A stretch of 64,000 bases of DNA from Sphingobacterium sp. SGG-5 (GTDB lineage: Bacteria; Bacteroidota; Bacteroidia; Sphingobacteriales; Sphingobacteriaceae), in contig NZ_JAAKGO010000003.1 of the NCBI RefSeq assembly GCF_011043525.1, positions 186,001-250,000 of the forward strand. The letters run 5' to 3'. A program made the translations under genes and the position numbers. The notes beneath the pieces were generated by a model. It was not told the origin of the DNA, did not search any database, and worked only from the letters and a program-made list of their open reading frames with translations. How positions within the stretch are numbered: the first letter of the stretch is position 1; the number at the start of each line of letters is the position of its first letter. Positions 46,385-55,196 of the stretch are shown here, piece by piece.

Positions 46385-46837
46385 TTATTTCTCAAGTAAT
46401 TTTTGAAAGGTCTGCCACGCGATCTGATCTGTTTTGAATGTCAGATCGTCAGGACGCAGCACCGAAGTTCCCACCAAACGAAAAGCTTCCTGCTTATCAA
46501 CAAGTATATCCGCGTTAAAATCAAAAGGCTTGTCTTTGATATCCAATTGTACCGTGTTCAAGGCTTTAACCTGGTAGTAGATCGAGAGTATCTGACTGTT
46601 ATTGAAGCTGGACTTTTCATAAAAATCAGTGGTATATACATGGGTTACGATGTCGATCTCCATGTTACATTCTTCTAAAAATTCGCGTTTGAGCGCATCT
46701 ATCAACCCCTCACCGTATTCTAATCCACCCCCGGGGAATTTCGTGAAAGACACATTTTGGGTGCGTTCATCACTAATGAGGACACGATCGTATTCATCAA
46801 CCAGAATACCATAAACTCTTACATTAAATAAATACAT
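46385..46837 (-). CDS. NUDIX hydrolase
   Basis: 150 residues. The Nudix box is GGLEYGEGLIDALKREFLEECNM, matching Gx5Ex7REUxEExGU except that the last Gly is Asn. The front (VYGILVDEYDRVLISDERTQNVSFTKFPGGG) is typical. Family members hydrolyse nucleoside diphosphates linked to another group; the substrate cannot be told here. The start is ATG 46837; the frame is open to 47152 but that part overlaps the divergent E1 gene and has no Nudix character. It is transcribed divergently from the E1 gene. Confidence 0.88.
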   Translation of the reverse strand: MYLFNVRVYGILVDEYDRVLISDERTQNVSFTKFPGGGLEYGEGLIDALKREFLEECNMEIDIVTHVYTTDFYEKSSFNNSQILSIYYQVKALNTVQLDIKDKPFDFNADILVDKQEAFRLVGTSVLRPDDLTFKTDQIAWQTFQKLLEK

Positions 46838-46913
46838 GGAATATATAATAAAGAGAGTAAAGCTACATAATTCCACTGTATAATTTAAAGAGATTAATGA
46901 ATTTATACTTATA

Positions 46914-46940
46914 TTGTAAAAAGTAATTTTTGTATTTTTG
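46914..46940 (+). promoter_or_regulatory. Bacteroidota-type promoter of the E1 gene
   Basis: TATTTTTG (46933-46940) matches TAnnTTTG exactly and lies 19 bp before the ATG at 46960. A TTG at 46914-46916 could be the -33 element, although the 16-bp spacing is a little short. Confidence 0.5.
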
Positions 46941-46959
46941 CTAAAATTGATTTCCGATA

Positions 46960-49374
46960 ATGTTAGATACGAATTTGAATGTTTCTGCTGATTTGATACC
47001 GTCCCGACTAAGTTTTGAAGATTTCCGCCAGATAATTTTGGAGGATTATAAATTGGCGGTGCAAAGCAGAATCGTGAGTTTGATCGGCAGGAAGGAAGTC
47101 TTAACCGGTAAAGCAAAGTTCGGTATTTTCGGTGACGGGAAGGAGGTTGCACAGATTGCCTTATCCAAAGTGTTTAACAAAGGGGACTGGCGATCAGGGT
47201 ACTACAGAGATCAAACGTTGGCCTTTGCAACGGGGATGAGTTCCGTTTACCACCTGTTTTCACAGCTGTATGCAAATCCCGATCTGGAAGCGGATATATC
47301 TTCGGGTGGACGCCAGATGGTGTCTCACTTTTCGACACAACAGGTAGATGAGCAAGGGAACTGGAAAAACCAGACGGAGCAGGTCAACTCCGTATCGGAC
47401 ATCTCGACGACGGGAGGGCAGATGTCACGGTCATTGGGTCTGGGACTGGCTTCTAAGTTATATCGTGAAAATTCAGATCTGTCTTATCTCAACTATTTTT
47501 CGAATAACGGTAATGAAGTCGTTTTTTGTACCGTAGGGAATGCGTCGACTTCAGAGGGTGTGTTTTGGGAAACGGTCAATGCGGCCGGTGTCAAACAAAT
47601 CCCGTTGGTTATTTCCATTTGGGATGATGGGTATGGTATCTCCGTGCCGAATGAGATACAGACGACAAAAGCAGATATATCGGAGGCCTTAAAAGGATTT
47701 CAACGCGATGAGAATGGGGAAGGCTTCGAAATATTTAAGGTCCGAGGATGGGACTATCCCGGCCTATGTGAAGCCTATGAAAAGGCCACTAAAATAGCAC
47801 GTGAGCAACATATTCCATGTATTGTACATGTAACGGAGTTGTCGCAGCCGCTGGGACACTCTTCTTCGGGGTCGCATGAGCGGTATAAGAGTACCGAACG
47901 ACTGGCGTGGGAGAAGGAGTTCGATTGCAACATGCAGATGCGGAGTTGGTTATTGGATGCGGGTCTTGCTACAGAAGAACAGCTTGTAATCCTAGAGCAG
48001 GAAGCGAAAGATTTTGTGAAATCCGAACAACGCAGGGCTTGGTCGGATTATCGGAAAACCATTCAGGTCGATTTGGATGAGGCTATACAGATGCTGGAGC
48101 AATTTGATCAGGAAGATGTACAGCTTTCGCTACAAACACTGAAATCGATATCAGAACCTTCATTAAAGGAAATATATTCCACCGTGCGTTTGGTGTTACG
48201 TGAGCTACGCTTTGTTGATTCACCAGCAAAAGCACAACTTTTGGAATGGTACCGGACCCGTCAGGAGATCAATACCGGCCGGTATAATGATAGCTTGACT
48301 TCTCCGTTTGATGCATCAACCTTAGACCTATCCATTACGCCGGAGTACGGCGAAAATCCGAAGATTGTCGATGGGCGGGAGGTGCTGAATGCTTGTTTTG
48401 AAGCGAACTTCCGACAGAATGACCGCTTGTTGGCATTTGGTGAGGATGTGGGTAAGATCGGGGATGTCAATCAGGGGTTTGCCGGATTACAAGATAAATT
48501 TGGTGAACAACGTGTTTTCGACACTGGTATTCGGGAGTCGGCTATTATAGGAAAGGGCATGGGCTTGGCTATGCGCGGACTACGGCCTATCGCCGAAATA
48601 CAATATTTGGATTATTTGATCTATGCACTGCCGGTGCTGAGTGATGATCTGGCTTCCTTGAGCTACCGGACCAAAGGACAACAACGTGCACCTTTGATTA
48701 TCCGTACGCGAGGTCATCGGCTGGAGGGTATATGGCACTCTGGATCGCCGATGTCGGTCATCTTGGGGAGCCTGCGCGGATTGCACATCTGCGTACCCCG
48801 GAATATGACGCAAGCGGCAGGTATGTACAATACTCTGCTGAAAGTGAATGACCCGGCATTGGTCATCGAATGCTTGAATGGTTATCGGCTCAAGGAGAAG
48901 TTACCCGAGAATGTGGGCGAGTTTACTGTCCCTATAGGGGTTGCAGAATTAATCCGGGAGGGGCAGGATGTTACCGTCGTATCCTACGGCTCTACCTTAC
49001 GGGTTGTGCAAGAAGCTGCCTTGGAATTGGAGCGAGTAGGCGTGTCGATCGAGGTGATTGATATTCAGTGCCTTTTGCCGTTCGATAAGGAGCATTTGTG
49101 CGCACATTCGTTACGGAAAACCAACCGGCTGCTTGTTGTGGACGAAGATTTGCCGGGTGGTGCATCTGCCTATATTCTACAAAAAATTCTGGAAGAGCAA
49201 AGTGGTTATTTCTCGCTGGATAGCCAGCCGAGGACGTTAAGTGCCAAAGCACATCGCCCGCCTTACGGATCAGATGGTGATTATTTCACCAAGCCTTCGG
49301 TGGATGATGTCGTAGAGATGGTGTATGAGATTATGAGCGATGGTAATCCACAGCGATATCCTGCTATATTCTAA
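46960..49374 (+). CDS. Fused E1 alpha/beta component of a 2-oxo-acid (branched-chain type) dehydrogenase
   Basis: 804 residues, a natural fusion. The alpha half (about 30-400) holds the thiamine diphosphate region VGNASTSEGVFWETVNAAGVKQIPLVISIWDDGYGIS and the GHSSSGSHERYKS phosphorylation-loop-like stretch. The beta half (about 455-795) holds AFGEDVGKIGDVNQGFAGLQDKFG, DTGIRESAIIGKGMGLAMRGLRP and the C-terminal transketolase domain (VTVVSYGSTLRVVQEAALEL). The enzyme decarboxylates 2-oxo acids, probably from Val, Leu and Ile, and passes the acyl group to an E2 lipoyl protein not present in this window. Fused E1 proteins are common in Bacteroidota. Confidence 0.93.
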   Translation: MLDTNLNVSADLIPSRLSFEDFRQIILEDYKLAVQSRIVSLIGRKEVLTGKAKFGIFGDGKEVAQIALSKVFNKGDWRSGYYRDQTLAFATGMSSVYHLFSQLYANPDLEADISSGGRQMVSHFSTQQVDEQGNWKNQTEQVNSVSDISTTGGQMSRSLGLGLASKLYRENSDLSYLNYFSNNGNEVVFCTVGNASTSEGVFWETVNAAGVKQIPLVISIWDDGYGISVPNEIQTTKADISEALKGFQRDENGEGFEIFKVRGWDYPGLCEAYEKATKIAREQHIPCIVHVTELSQPLGHSSSGSHERYKSTERLAWEKEFDCNMQMRSWLLDAGLATEEQLVILEQEAKDFVKSEQRRAWSDYRKTIQVDLDEAIQMLEQFDQEDVQLSLQTLKSISEPSLKEIYSTVRLVLRELRFVDSPAKAQLLEWYRTRQEINTGRYNDSLTSPFDASTLDLSITPEYGENPKIVDGREVLNACFEANFRQNDRLLAFGEDVGKIGDVNQGFAGLQDKFGEQRVFDTGIRESAIIGKGMGLAMRGLRPIAEIQYLDYLIYALPVLSDDLASLSYRTKGQQRAPLIIRTRGHRLEGIWHSGSPMSVILGSLRGLHICVPRNMTQAAGMYNTLLKVNDPALVIECLNGYRLKEKLPENVGEFTVPIGVAELIREGQDVTVVSYGSTLRVVQEAALELERVGVSIEVIDIQCLLPFDKEHLCAHSLRKTNRLLVVDEDLPGGASAYILQKILEEQSGYFSLDSQPRTLSAKAHRPPYGSDGDYFTKPSVDDVVEMVYEIMSDGNPQRYPAIF

Positions 49375-49402
49375 CGTCTACCGCTGGGGATAATATCATG
49401 TT

Positions 49403-50488
49403 TTATCGATAAGCTTGCTGTTTGAGCAGGTGATCTGCAATAACAAGAGCAGCCATAGCCTCGACGATAATCACGGCACGGGGTACTACACAGGGGTCGT
49501 GTCTTCCTTTACCTGAGATTGTTGTTTCTTCACCGGCCTGATTCAAGGTCTGCTGATCGCGCATAATGGTGGCCACAGGTTTGAACGCTACCCGAAAAGT
49601 AATGTCCATCCCGTTGGATATTCCACCTTGTATGCCCCCCGAATAGTTGGTCCGCGTGATGACTTTATCATCTTCATGTGTGAAGATGTCATTATGCGCG
49701 GTACCTCTTAATCTGGATCCTTCAAATCCCGAACCATATTCAAAACCGTGTACCGCATTGATGCTCATCATAGCCTTTGCCAGATCAGCATGTAATTTGT
49801 CAAACACCGGTTCGCCCAGTCCTACAGGCACATGACGAATGATAGTCGAGATACGTCCTCCGACGGTATCACCGTCTTTGCGTACGCCATCGATAAAAGC
49901 GATCATCTCCTGGGCTGTTGCCGGGTCGGCACAACGCACAATATTGCTTTCACGTGTTTCCAGTAGCGTATTTAAATTTGATGAATCCACATTCGGAGCT
50001 TCGATGTCTCCAACACCGGAGACATGTGCGAAAATTTCAATACCGTGTTTTTTCAAAAACAGCTTTGCAACAGCACCCGCAGCTACACGGGCCGCTGTCT
50101 CCCTGGCTGATGAACGTCCGCCACCCCGATAATCGCGGATGCCGTACTTCATTTGATAGGTATAATCGGCGTGCGATGGGCGGTATTTATCACTGATATG
50201 GGAATAGTCTTTGGAACGTTGGTCTTCGTTGGGAATGATGATAGCTATAGGCGTTCCGGTAGATTTTCCTTCAAAAACCCCCGATAGGATCTGAGCGGTA
50301 TCACTTTCTTTACGCTGCGTTGTGATCTTCGATTGCCCCGGTCTCCGCTTATCCAGTTCGGACTGAATAAAAGCTTCATCGATTTCGATGTTGGAGGGAC
50401 ACCCATCCAGAATGACTCCTATGGCCTTGCCATGTGATTCGCCAAAGGTGCTGATCTTAAATATATCTCCAAATGTATTTCCTGCCAT
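49403..50488 (-). CDS. aroC: Chorismate synthase
   Basis: 361 residues starting [25 protein letters not shown]. Conserved blocks are [48 protein letters not shown] and [22 protein letters not shown]. It makes chorismate from EPSP using reduced FMN. ATG 50488 is the start: the frame continues upstream only through intergenic repeats. It is the last gene of the pheA-DAHPS/CM-aroA-aroC order, 89 bp after aroA. Confidence 0.97.
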   Translation of the reverse strand: MAGNTFGDIFKISTFGESHGKAIGVILDGCPSNIEIDEAFIQSELDKRRPGQSKITTQRKESDTAQILSGVFEGKSTGTPIAIIIPNEDQRSKDYSHISDKYRPSHADYTYQMKYGIRDYRGGGRSSARETAARVAAGAVAKLFLKKHGIEIFAHVSGVGDIEAPNVDSSNLNTLLETRESNIVRCADPATAQEMIAFIDGVRKDGDTVGGRISTIIRHVPVGLGEPVFDKLHADLAKAMMSINAVHGFEYGSGFEGSRLRGTAHNDIFTHEDDKVITRTNYSGGIQGGISNGMDITFRVAFKPVATIMRDQQTLNQAGEETTISGKGRHDPCVVPRAVIIVEAMAALVIADHLLKQQAYR

Positions 50489-50501
50489 TTTCTTATTTTT
50501 A

Positions 50502-50556
50502 GTATTGCGATGTGCGTATTTCGTATTGCGATGTGCGCCTGCCTGCGGTAGGCAGG
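50502..50556. repeat. Intergenic tandem repeat and small inverted repeat before aroC
   Basis: GTATTGCGATGTGCG occurs at 50502-50516 and 50523-50537 (21-bp period). ATTGCGATGTGCGC is found again at 39274-39287, at the murI start. Directly after the second copy lies CCTGCCT-GCGGT-AGGCAGG (50538-50556), a 7-bp hairpin. These look like dispersed intergenic repeat units. Confidence 0.75.
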
Positions 50557-50577
50557 TATTGTGATTTATATGGCGAA

Positions 50578-51825
50578 TTATTGAATTAAAAAACCTTGCT
50601 GCTGCAGGTGGTCCCAATAGGCCGGATACGATTTTTCGACGACCTGCGGTTCTTCGATATGAACACGGTCAAAGACTAATGCCAAAGGTGCGAAGGCCAT
50701 GGCCATACGATGATCTTCATAGGTCGCTATGCTTATATGTTCAGGTTGAAACACTTGACTGCTGTCCAAATGATAAACAGCATTGTCTTCCGTCAAGACT
50801 GCTCCGAATTTGCCAATTTCATTTTGCAAAGCCGCAATACGGTCCGTTTCTTTGATCTTTAATGTTTCCAGTCCAGTAAAGGATACGTTTTTTCGTAAGG
50901 CTGCCGCAACGACGACAACGGTTTGGGCCAGGTCGGGACATTCTTTAAAGTCAAATAAGGTTTTATCTGATGATGCTTCCGTCTTCTTTAAATAGATGCC
51001 TTTTTCTTCAAATACCGTTTCCACACCGAAATGCTGCATGATATCTACAATGGCGATGTCGCCCTGAAGACTGTTTTTTTTCAAGCCCGGCAATCGGATT
51101 TCTCCGTTCTCCGACAAAGCAACCATAGCATACCAATACGAAGCTGCGCTCCAGTCCGGTTCGATATAAAGCGTTGCTTCTTTTGCCTTTTGCGGCTGTA
51201 TCTGTATCTGCTGACCGACCCAGTTGTGTTGTATACCTGCTTCGGCGAGCATATGGAGTGTCATGGTGACGTACGGTCTGGATGTTAGCTCGCCATCGAT
51301 TTCCAGCGTGAGTCCTTTCTTTAATGAAGCAGCGCTCAGTAGCAAAGACGAAATATATTGGCTGCTGATATTGCCTTTTATCCTGACCGTGTCTTTATGT
51401 TGAAACAGCTTGCCTTCAATATGTAAGGGTGGAAAACCGGATTTTTTCTGGTAATGTATATCTGCCCCGATTTCTTTCCAGGCATCGACCAATATACCAA
51501 TCGGACGCTGCTGCATGCGCTCCGTGCCGGTCAGTATAAAGTCGCCCGGCAATAAGTTGAGGTACGACGTCATAAAACGCATCGCCGTACCCGCCGGACC
51601 GATATCAATGACAACCTGTCCTTTCCCGGCTTCGTTGGCTGCCGCGATGGCACGCGTCAATAATACCGTATCATCCGCTTCCGACAGATTGGCAATCTGC
51701 ACTTTCCCCTCGCTTAAGGCTTGGATAATCAGTGCACGGTTGCTCTCGGATTTCGAACCCGTAAGCTGCACCGTGCCCTTGATCTCCTTTGCAGGATGTG
51801 TAAGCTTTATGCTCGTTTGGCTCAT
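50578..51825 (-). CDS. aroA: 3-phosphoshikimate 1-carboxyvinyltransferase (EPSP synthase)
   Basis: 415 residues. Key regions are [13 protein letters not shown] near the N-terminus (catalytic Lys), [16 protein letters not shown] (PEP-binding loop), [52 protein letters not shown] and [15 protein letters not shown]. It joins PEP and shikimate-3-phosphate. The C-terminal end is a few bases from the intergenic repeats before aroC, and its start is 4 bp from the stop of the DAHP synthase gene, so the two are in one operon. Confidence 0.96.
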   Translation of the reverse strand: MSQTSIKLTHPAKEIKGTVQLTGSKSESNRALIIQALSEGKVQIANLSEADDTVLLTRAIAAANEAGKGQVVIDIGPAGTAMRFMTSYLNLLPGDFILTGTERMQQRPIGILVDAWKEIGADIHYQKKSGFPPLHIEGKLFQHKDTVRIKGNISSQYISSLLLSAASLKKGLTLEIDGELTSRPYVTMTLHMLAEAGIQHNWVGQQIQIQPQKAKEATLYIEPDWSAASYWYAMVALSENGEIRLPGLKKNSLQGDIAIVDIMQHFGVETVFEEKGIYLKKTEASSDKTLFDFKECPDLAQTVVVVAAALRKNVSFTGLETLKIKETDRIAALQNEIGKFGAVLTEDNAVYHLDSSQVFQPEHISIATYEDHRMAMAFAPLALVFDRVHIEEPQVVEKSYPAYWDHLQQQGFLIQ

Positions 51826-51829
51826 TATG

Positions 51830-52936
51830 TTATGCCTCCGTTGCTGTTTTTTCGTTCATGACCTCATTCTGCTTGCGGATAGACTCATTGTGCAATAGCT
51901 CTAAATATTTCACGGTGAAATCTTCGCCCAGGTTCAATGCTTTGGCCAGTTGGACTCTTTTTTGAACAATTTCATCCCAGCGTGAAACTTGAAGGATGGT
52001 GACGTTATTGTCGCGTTTATATTCACCGATTTTCTCGGCAATCTTCATGCGGTCACCGATTTGTTTGATGATCTGATCGTCCAATTTATCGATTTGCTTA
52101 CGGAGCTCGGCCAGTTTATCTTCAAACGCCGGATTGTTTGATTCGGCATGGCGAATGGCCAGATTGTCCAATAATTCGGCTAATGCTGCCGGGGTAACTT
52201 GTTGCTTGGCATCGGTCCAGGCTACGGATGGATCAATATGGGATTCGATAATCAAACCTTGCATATCCATATCCATCGCTTTTTGTGTGATGTAAGGAAT
52301 CAACTCCCGGTTACCACAGATATGGCTAGGGTCATTGATGATCGGTAAATCCGGAGCAATTGTTTTTAATTGGATCGCTAAATCCCACATCGGCTCATTA
52401 CGGAAGGCTGTTTTCTCGAAAGAAGAGAAGCCCCGGTGAATGGCACCTATTTTCTTGATACCTGCACGGTTGATGCGTTCGAGCGCACCGATCCATAAAG
52501 ATAGATCAGGGTTGACCGGGTTTTTCACCAAAACAGGAACATCTACACCTTGTAGAGCGTCTGCTATCTCTTGTACGGTAAAAGGATTTGCCGTAGAACG
52601 AGCGCCTACCCAAAGGATATCTACACCTGCTGCTAAAGCTTCTTCTACATGCTTTGCGGTAGCCACCTCGGTAGCGGTTAGCAATCCTGTTTCTTCTTTC
52701 GCTCTTTTTAACCACTGCAAACCGATGTTGCCGATACCTTCGAATTCACCCGGACGGGTGCGTGGTTTCCAAATACCCGCACGCAGTACGTGAACTTTCC
52801 CGGTATTCGCCAGCAAATGAGCCGTCGATACCACTTGCTCTTCGGTCTCTGCACTGCATGGACCCGCTATGATTAAGGGTTGGTCGCCTGTATCTATCCA
52901 AGAACTAAGCGGAAGGATTTCTAATGAATGTTTCAT
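51830..52936 (-). CDS. Bifunctional DAHP synthase / chorismate mutase
   Basis: 368 residues. The N-terminal part (about 1-265) is a type I-beta, KDSA-like DAHP synthase: PLIIAGPCSAETEEQV, LRAGIWKPRTRPGEFEG, WVGARSTANPFTVQEIA, PVLVKNPVNPD, IHRGFSSFE, DPSHICGNRELI and GLIIESHIDP. The C-terminal part (about 275-360) is an AroQ-type chorismate mutase (LAELRKQIDKLDDQIIKQIGDRMKIAEKIGEYK). It thus carries the first step of the shikimate pathway and the step to prephenate. It lies between pheA and aroA and probably depends on the pheA attenuator. Confidence 0.95.
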   Translation of the reverse strand: MKHSLEILPLSSWIDTGDQPLIIAGPCSAETEEQVVSTAHLLANTGKVHVLRAGIWKPRTRPGEFEGIGNIGLQWLKRAKEETGLLTATEVATAKHVEEALAAGVDILWVGARSTANPFTVQEIADALQGVDVPVLVKNPVNPDLSLWIGALERINRAGIKKIGAIHRGFSSFEKTAFRNEPMWDLAIQLKTIAPDLPIINDPSHICGNRELIPYITQKAMDMDMQGLIIESHIDPSVAWTDAKQQVTPAALAELLDNLAIRHAESNNPAFEDKLAELRKQIDKLDDQIIKQIGDRMKIAEKIGEYKRDNNVTILQVSRWDEIVQKRVQLAKALNLGEDFTVKYLELLHNESIRKQNEVMNEKTATEA

Positions 52937-52954
52937 ATCTTATACTATAAATTT

Positions 52955-53008
52955 GTAACTCTATAACTACGTAACTCCATAACTGTGTAACTACGTAACT
53001 CTGTGACC
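52955..53008. repeat. 8-bp tandem repeat between pheA and the DAHP synthase gene
   Basis: Seven consecutive 8-bp units of the form (G/A)TAACTnn, the last degenerate (GTGACC), fill most of the 74-bp gap between the two genes. Exact units include GTAACTCT, ATAACTAC, GTAACTCC and ATAACTGT. No coding or terminator function is apparent. Confidence 0.8.
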
Positions 53009-53010
53009 AA

Positions 53011-53835
53011 TTAAACCTTTTCGTTCTTAATATATTCTCCCATGATGCTGAAGTTGACCGTATGTTTCAATACTTTACGGATAGCGGCATCATAGTCGGA
53101 TTGCTTTTTCCATTCCACATCGACGTAAAAGTCGTATTCATTCCGACGGCCGACGACCGGCATAGACTGGATCTTGCTCAGGTTTACATTTTGCTCTGCA
53201 AAACATTGTAAGACCGTAGCGAGAGCACCCACCGCATTTCCGGTCTGAAAAGATAACGATGCCTTATTGGCATTCTTCTGTTCCACCACTTCGTTGGAAA
53301 GGATCAAGAACCGGGTTGCATTTTTCTTATGCGTTTCGATACGTTTCTCCAAAATCTGCAAACCATAGGTTTTGGCAGCATACTCACTGGCAATCGCTGC
53401 TGTCGTGGTGAGTTTTTCCTCCATAATCTTTTGGGCACAGCCCGCGGTATCCATTCCTTCCTTAACTTCCCAATCCGGGTGGTCGCTCAAGAACTCGTCA
53501 CATTGACGGATGGCGATCGGGTGGGATTCCACGGTTTTAATGTCACTCAACTTGACTCCCGGCAGGGCGAGCAGATTCTGTTGGATAATCAGATGCACTT
53601 CCCCGATGATGTGAAACCGATAATCACGCAAAAGATTATAATTTGGTAAAATGCTTCCCGCAATAGAATTCTCTATGGCCATGACCACGTAATCGGCTTT
53701 GCCTTGCTTGAGCATCTCGCAGGTTTGTTTGAACGAACTGCACTCGATGGTTTCGATATCGTCCCCGAAAAATTTGAATGCTGCTTCTTCATGAAAAGAG
53801 GCTTTTACACCTTGTATTGCTATTTTAGTACTCAT
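53011..53835 (-). CDS. pheA: Prephenate dehydratase
   Basis: 274 residues. The prephenate dehydratase domain (1-180) has ASFHEEAAFKFFG, VMAIENSIAGSILPNYNLL, VESHPIAIRQC and the catalytic NATRF motif (TRF 174-176). A C-terminal ACT domain follows (about 195-274); its GALV motif is GALA (203-206) and the ESRP motif, which binds Phe, is replaced by QSMP (223-226). It makes phenylpyruvate. ATG 53835 is the start, since the frame upstream runs through the attenuator hairpin. It is the first structural gene of the aromatic operon, preceded by a Phe/Tyr leader peptide. Confidence 0.95.
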   Translation of the reverse strand: MSTKIAIQGVKASFHEEAAFKFFGDDIETIECSSFKQTCEMLKQGKADYVVMAIENSIAGSILPNYNLLRDYRFHIIGEVHLIIQQNLLALPGVKLSDIKTVESHPIAIRQCDEFLSDHPDWEVKEGMDTAGCAQKIMEEKLTTTAAIASEYAAKTYGLQILEKRIETHKKNATRFLILSNEVVEQKNANKASLSFQTGNAVGALATVLQCFAEQNVNLSKIQSMPVVGRRNEYDFYVDVEWKKQSDYDAAIRKVLKHTVNFSIMGEYIKNEKV

Positions 53836-53856
53836 TTGTCTCGTTTTTAGCCATAA

Positions 53857-53888
53857 AAAAAGTCCCAGATTTTCATCCGGGACTTTTT
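53857..53888 (-). terminator. Attenuator terminator of the pheA operon
   Basis: On the minus strand AAAAAGTCCC (53888-53879) and GGGACTTTTT (53866-53857) form a 10-bp stem with a 12-base loop, followed by more U residues, 21 bp before the pheA start. The 5' arm can pair instead with the end of the leader reading frame (CCGGGATT, 53922-53915, with AGTCCCGG, 53884-53877), which would be the antiterminator. Confidence 0.88.
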
Positions 53889-53912
53889 GTTTATGTATGT
53901 ATACAAAACCTA

Positions 53913-53978
53913 TCAATCCCGGCTCTTATTCTTAAAATAAAAGAAACCGAAGTAAAAATATGTCGTGTATTTTTTCAT
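53913..53978 (-). CDS. Phe/Tyr-rich leader peptide of the pheA operon
   Basis: A 21-codon frame on the minus strand starting MKKYTTYFYFGFFYF and ending in a basic/acidic tail with TGA. Residues 4-15 contain five Phe and four Tyr. The stop codon sits on the sequence (CCGGGATTGA) that can pair with the 5' arm of the terminator. A ribosome stalled at Phe or Tyr codons would leave this sequence free and prevent termination; a ribosome reaching the stop would cover it and allow termination. The arrangement matches classical pheL-type attenuation. Confidence 0.85.
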   Translation of the reverse strand: MKKYTTYFYFGFFYFKNKSRD

Positions 53979-53996
53979 GTCTCGAATATTACAGTC

Positions 53997-54027
53997 CAAA
54001 AGTAAGTCTAATATTTTATATCTGCAA
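53997..54027 (-). promoter_or_regulatory. Promoter of the pheA attenuator transcript
   Basis: On the minus strand TTG (54027-54025), 20 bp, then TACTTTTG (54004-53997), an exact TAnnTTTG element. Transcription would begin about 12 bases before the leader-peptide ATG at 53978. Confidence 0.75.
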
Positions 54028-54335
54028 GAATATTTTAAAAAATATTGCTTTTTATCATGTTTTTTTTGGCTTAAAATTACTGGATAAAACAAGTGTTTTT
54101 GCGTAAAAAAAATCCTGTTTTTTTAAGTGTTTAAGTTGTAAAATTCGTTTTAATCGGCTTAAATGCATTTTTATATAAAAAAATACTCATATTTTGTTTC
54201 GTTTTAATGTGTGTTTTTATGTGGTTTTTTTACGTAAAAATATGCTTGAAATACATCTATATTTATTGCTATTTCTTTATTTATTTTGGTGGATAAATGG
54301 AAATGCGCGAAACATTTCGTAGAATTGGGGCTATA
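54028..54335. other. AT-rich intergenic region without a recognised gene
   Basis: About 300 bp, very rich in A- and T-runs, between the pheA promoter and the EamA gene. A 14-bp palindrome TTTTTACGTAAAAA lies at 54227-54240, and a similar TTTTTGCGTAAAAA lies near 54094-54107. These may be binding sites, but the base bias makes chance matches likely. I see no clear TAnnTTTG promoter for the EamA gene. Confidence 0.5.
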
Positions 54336-55196
54336 ATGTGGTATGTATTATTCAGTGTTATCTGCAGTGTGACCGTTTCGGTTATCCTTAAGATGGGTAA
54401 GCGAAAGGGATTCAAACATTTGCATCTTATTGTATGGAATTATCCGGTAGCTGCTGCGGCAACTTTCTTTCTGCTGTCTCCGGAATTTCCGGATATACCC
54501 GTTCGCGATCTACCATGGGGACTTTATAGTGCACTCGCCGTACTTTTGCCGGTTATATTTATATGTATTGCGTATGCGATTGAATTCAGCGGTATCGTAA
54601 AAACCGAAGTAGCACAGCGGCTTTCCTTATTTATTCCTTTAATGGCTGCTTTTTTTATTTTCCATGAAGATATTGGATCAGGCAAATTAATCGGTATAGC
54701 CGTGGGGCTGTTGGCCATTGTATGTTCGATCGGTTGGAATAAACAAAGGGATAACACATCATCTTCGGGAAAATGGCTGTTTCCGGCATTGGTATTCGTC
54801 GGTATGGGTATCATCGATATCCTGTTCAAGAAAGTGGCGCTTTATCAGGAGACTTCCTATGCGTTTTCGATGTTTGTGATTTTCATTTTAGCGATGTTTG
54901 TGGCTACAGGAATGCTGCTGTACAAGGTATGGAGGTACAAAGAAGTGATCAAGAAGGGTACGATGGTATGGGGCATAGCGTTGGGACTATTTAATTTTGG
55001 TAATATTCTGTTCTATATGAAGGCACATCGGGCTTTACCCGAAAGCCCTTCTGTTGTATTTACAGGAATGAATATCGGTGTTATAGTTGTAGGAGCGTTG
55101 GTCGGGCTGGCTTTCTTTAAGGAGAATCTGACATTGTTGAATAAGGTTGGTTTAGCTTTAGCCCTTGTTGCTGTCTTAATTATCGCCTATCTATGA
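54336..55196 (+). CDS. EamA/DMT-family membrane transporter
   Basis: 286 residues with about ten hydrophobic helices arranged as two EamA repeats: MWYVLFSVICSVTVSVILKMGK opens the first, KWLFPALVFVGMGIIDILFKKVAL opens the second. The end FTGMNIGVIVVGALVGLAFFKENLTLLNKVGLALALVAVLIIAYL is typical of small-molecule exporters. I start at ATG 54336, where the first helix begins; ATG 54297 would add 13 residues. Substrate unknown. It overlaps the next gene by 4 bp (ATGA). Confidence 0.86.
   Translation: MWYVLFSVICSVTVSVILKMGKRKGFKHLHLIVWNYPVAAAATFFLLSPEFPDIPVRDLPWGLYSALAVLLPVIFICIAYAIEFSGIVKTEVAQRLSLFIPLMAAFFIFHEDIGSGKLIGIAVGLLAIVCSIGWNKQRDNTSSSGKWLFPALVFVGMGIIDILFKKVALYQETSYAFSMFVIFILAMFVATGMLLYKVWRYKEVIKKGTMVWGIALGLFNFGNILFYMKAHRALPESPSVVFTGMNIGVIVVGALVGLAFFKENLTLLNKVGLALALVAVLIIAYL

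Noticed and set aside
50489-50617. N-terminal extension of aroC
   Set aside because: The residues come from the intergenic tandem repeats and hairpin; chorismate synthases begin at MAGNTFG.
53836-53916. N-terminal extension of pheA
   Set aside because: It is the translation of the attenuator hairpin region; the conserved protein begins at MSTKIAIQG.
54094-54240. Palindromes TTTTTACGTAAAAA and TTTTTGCGTAAAAA as operator sites
   Set aside because: The region is dominated by A- and T-runs, so such palindromes are expected; no second line of evidence.
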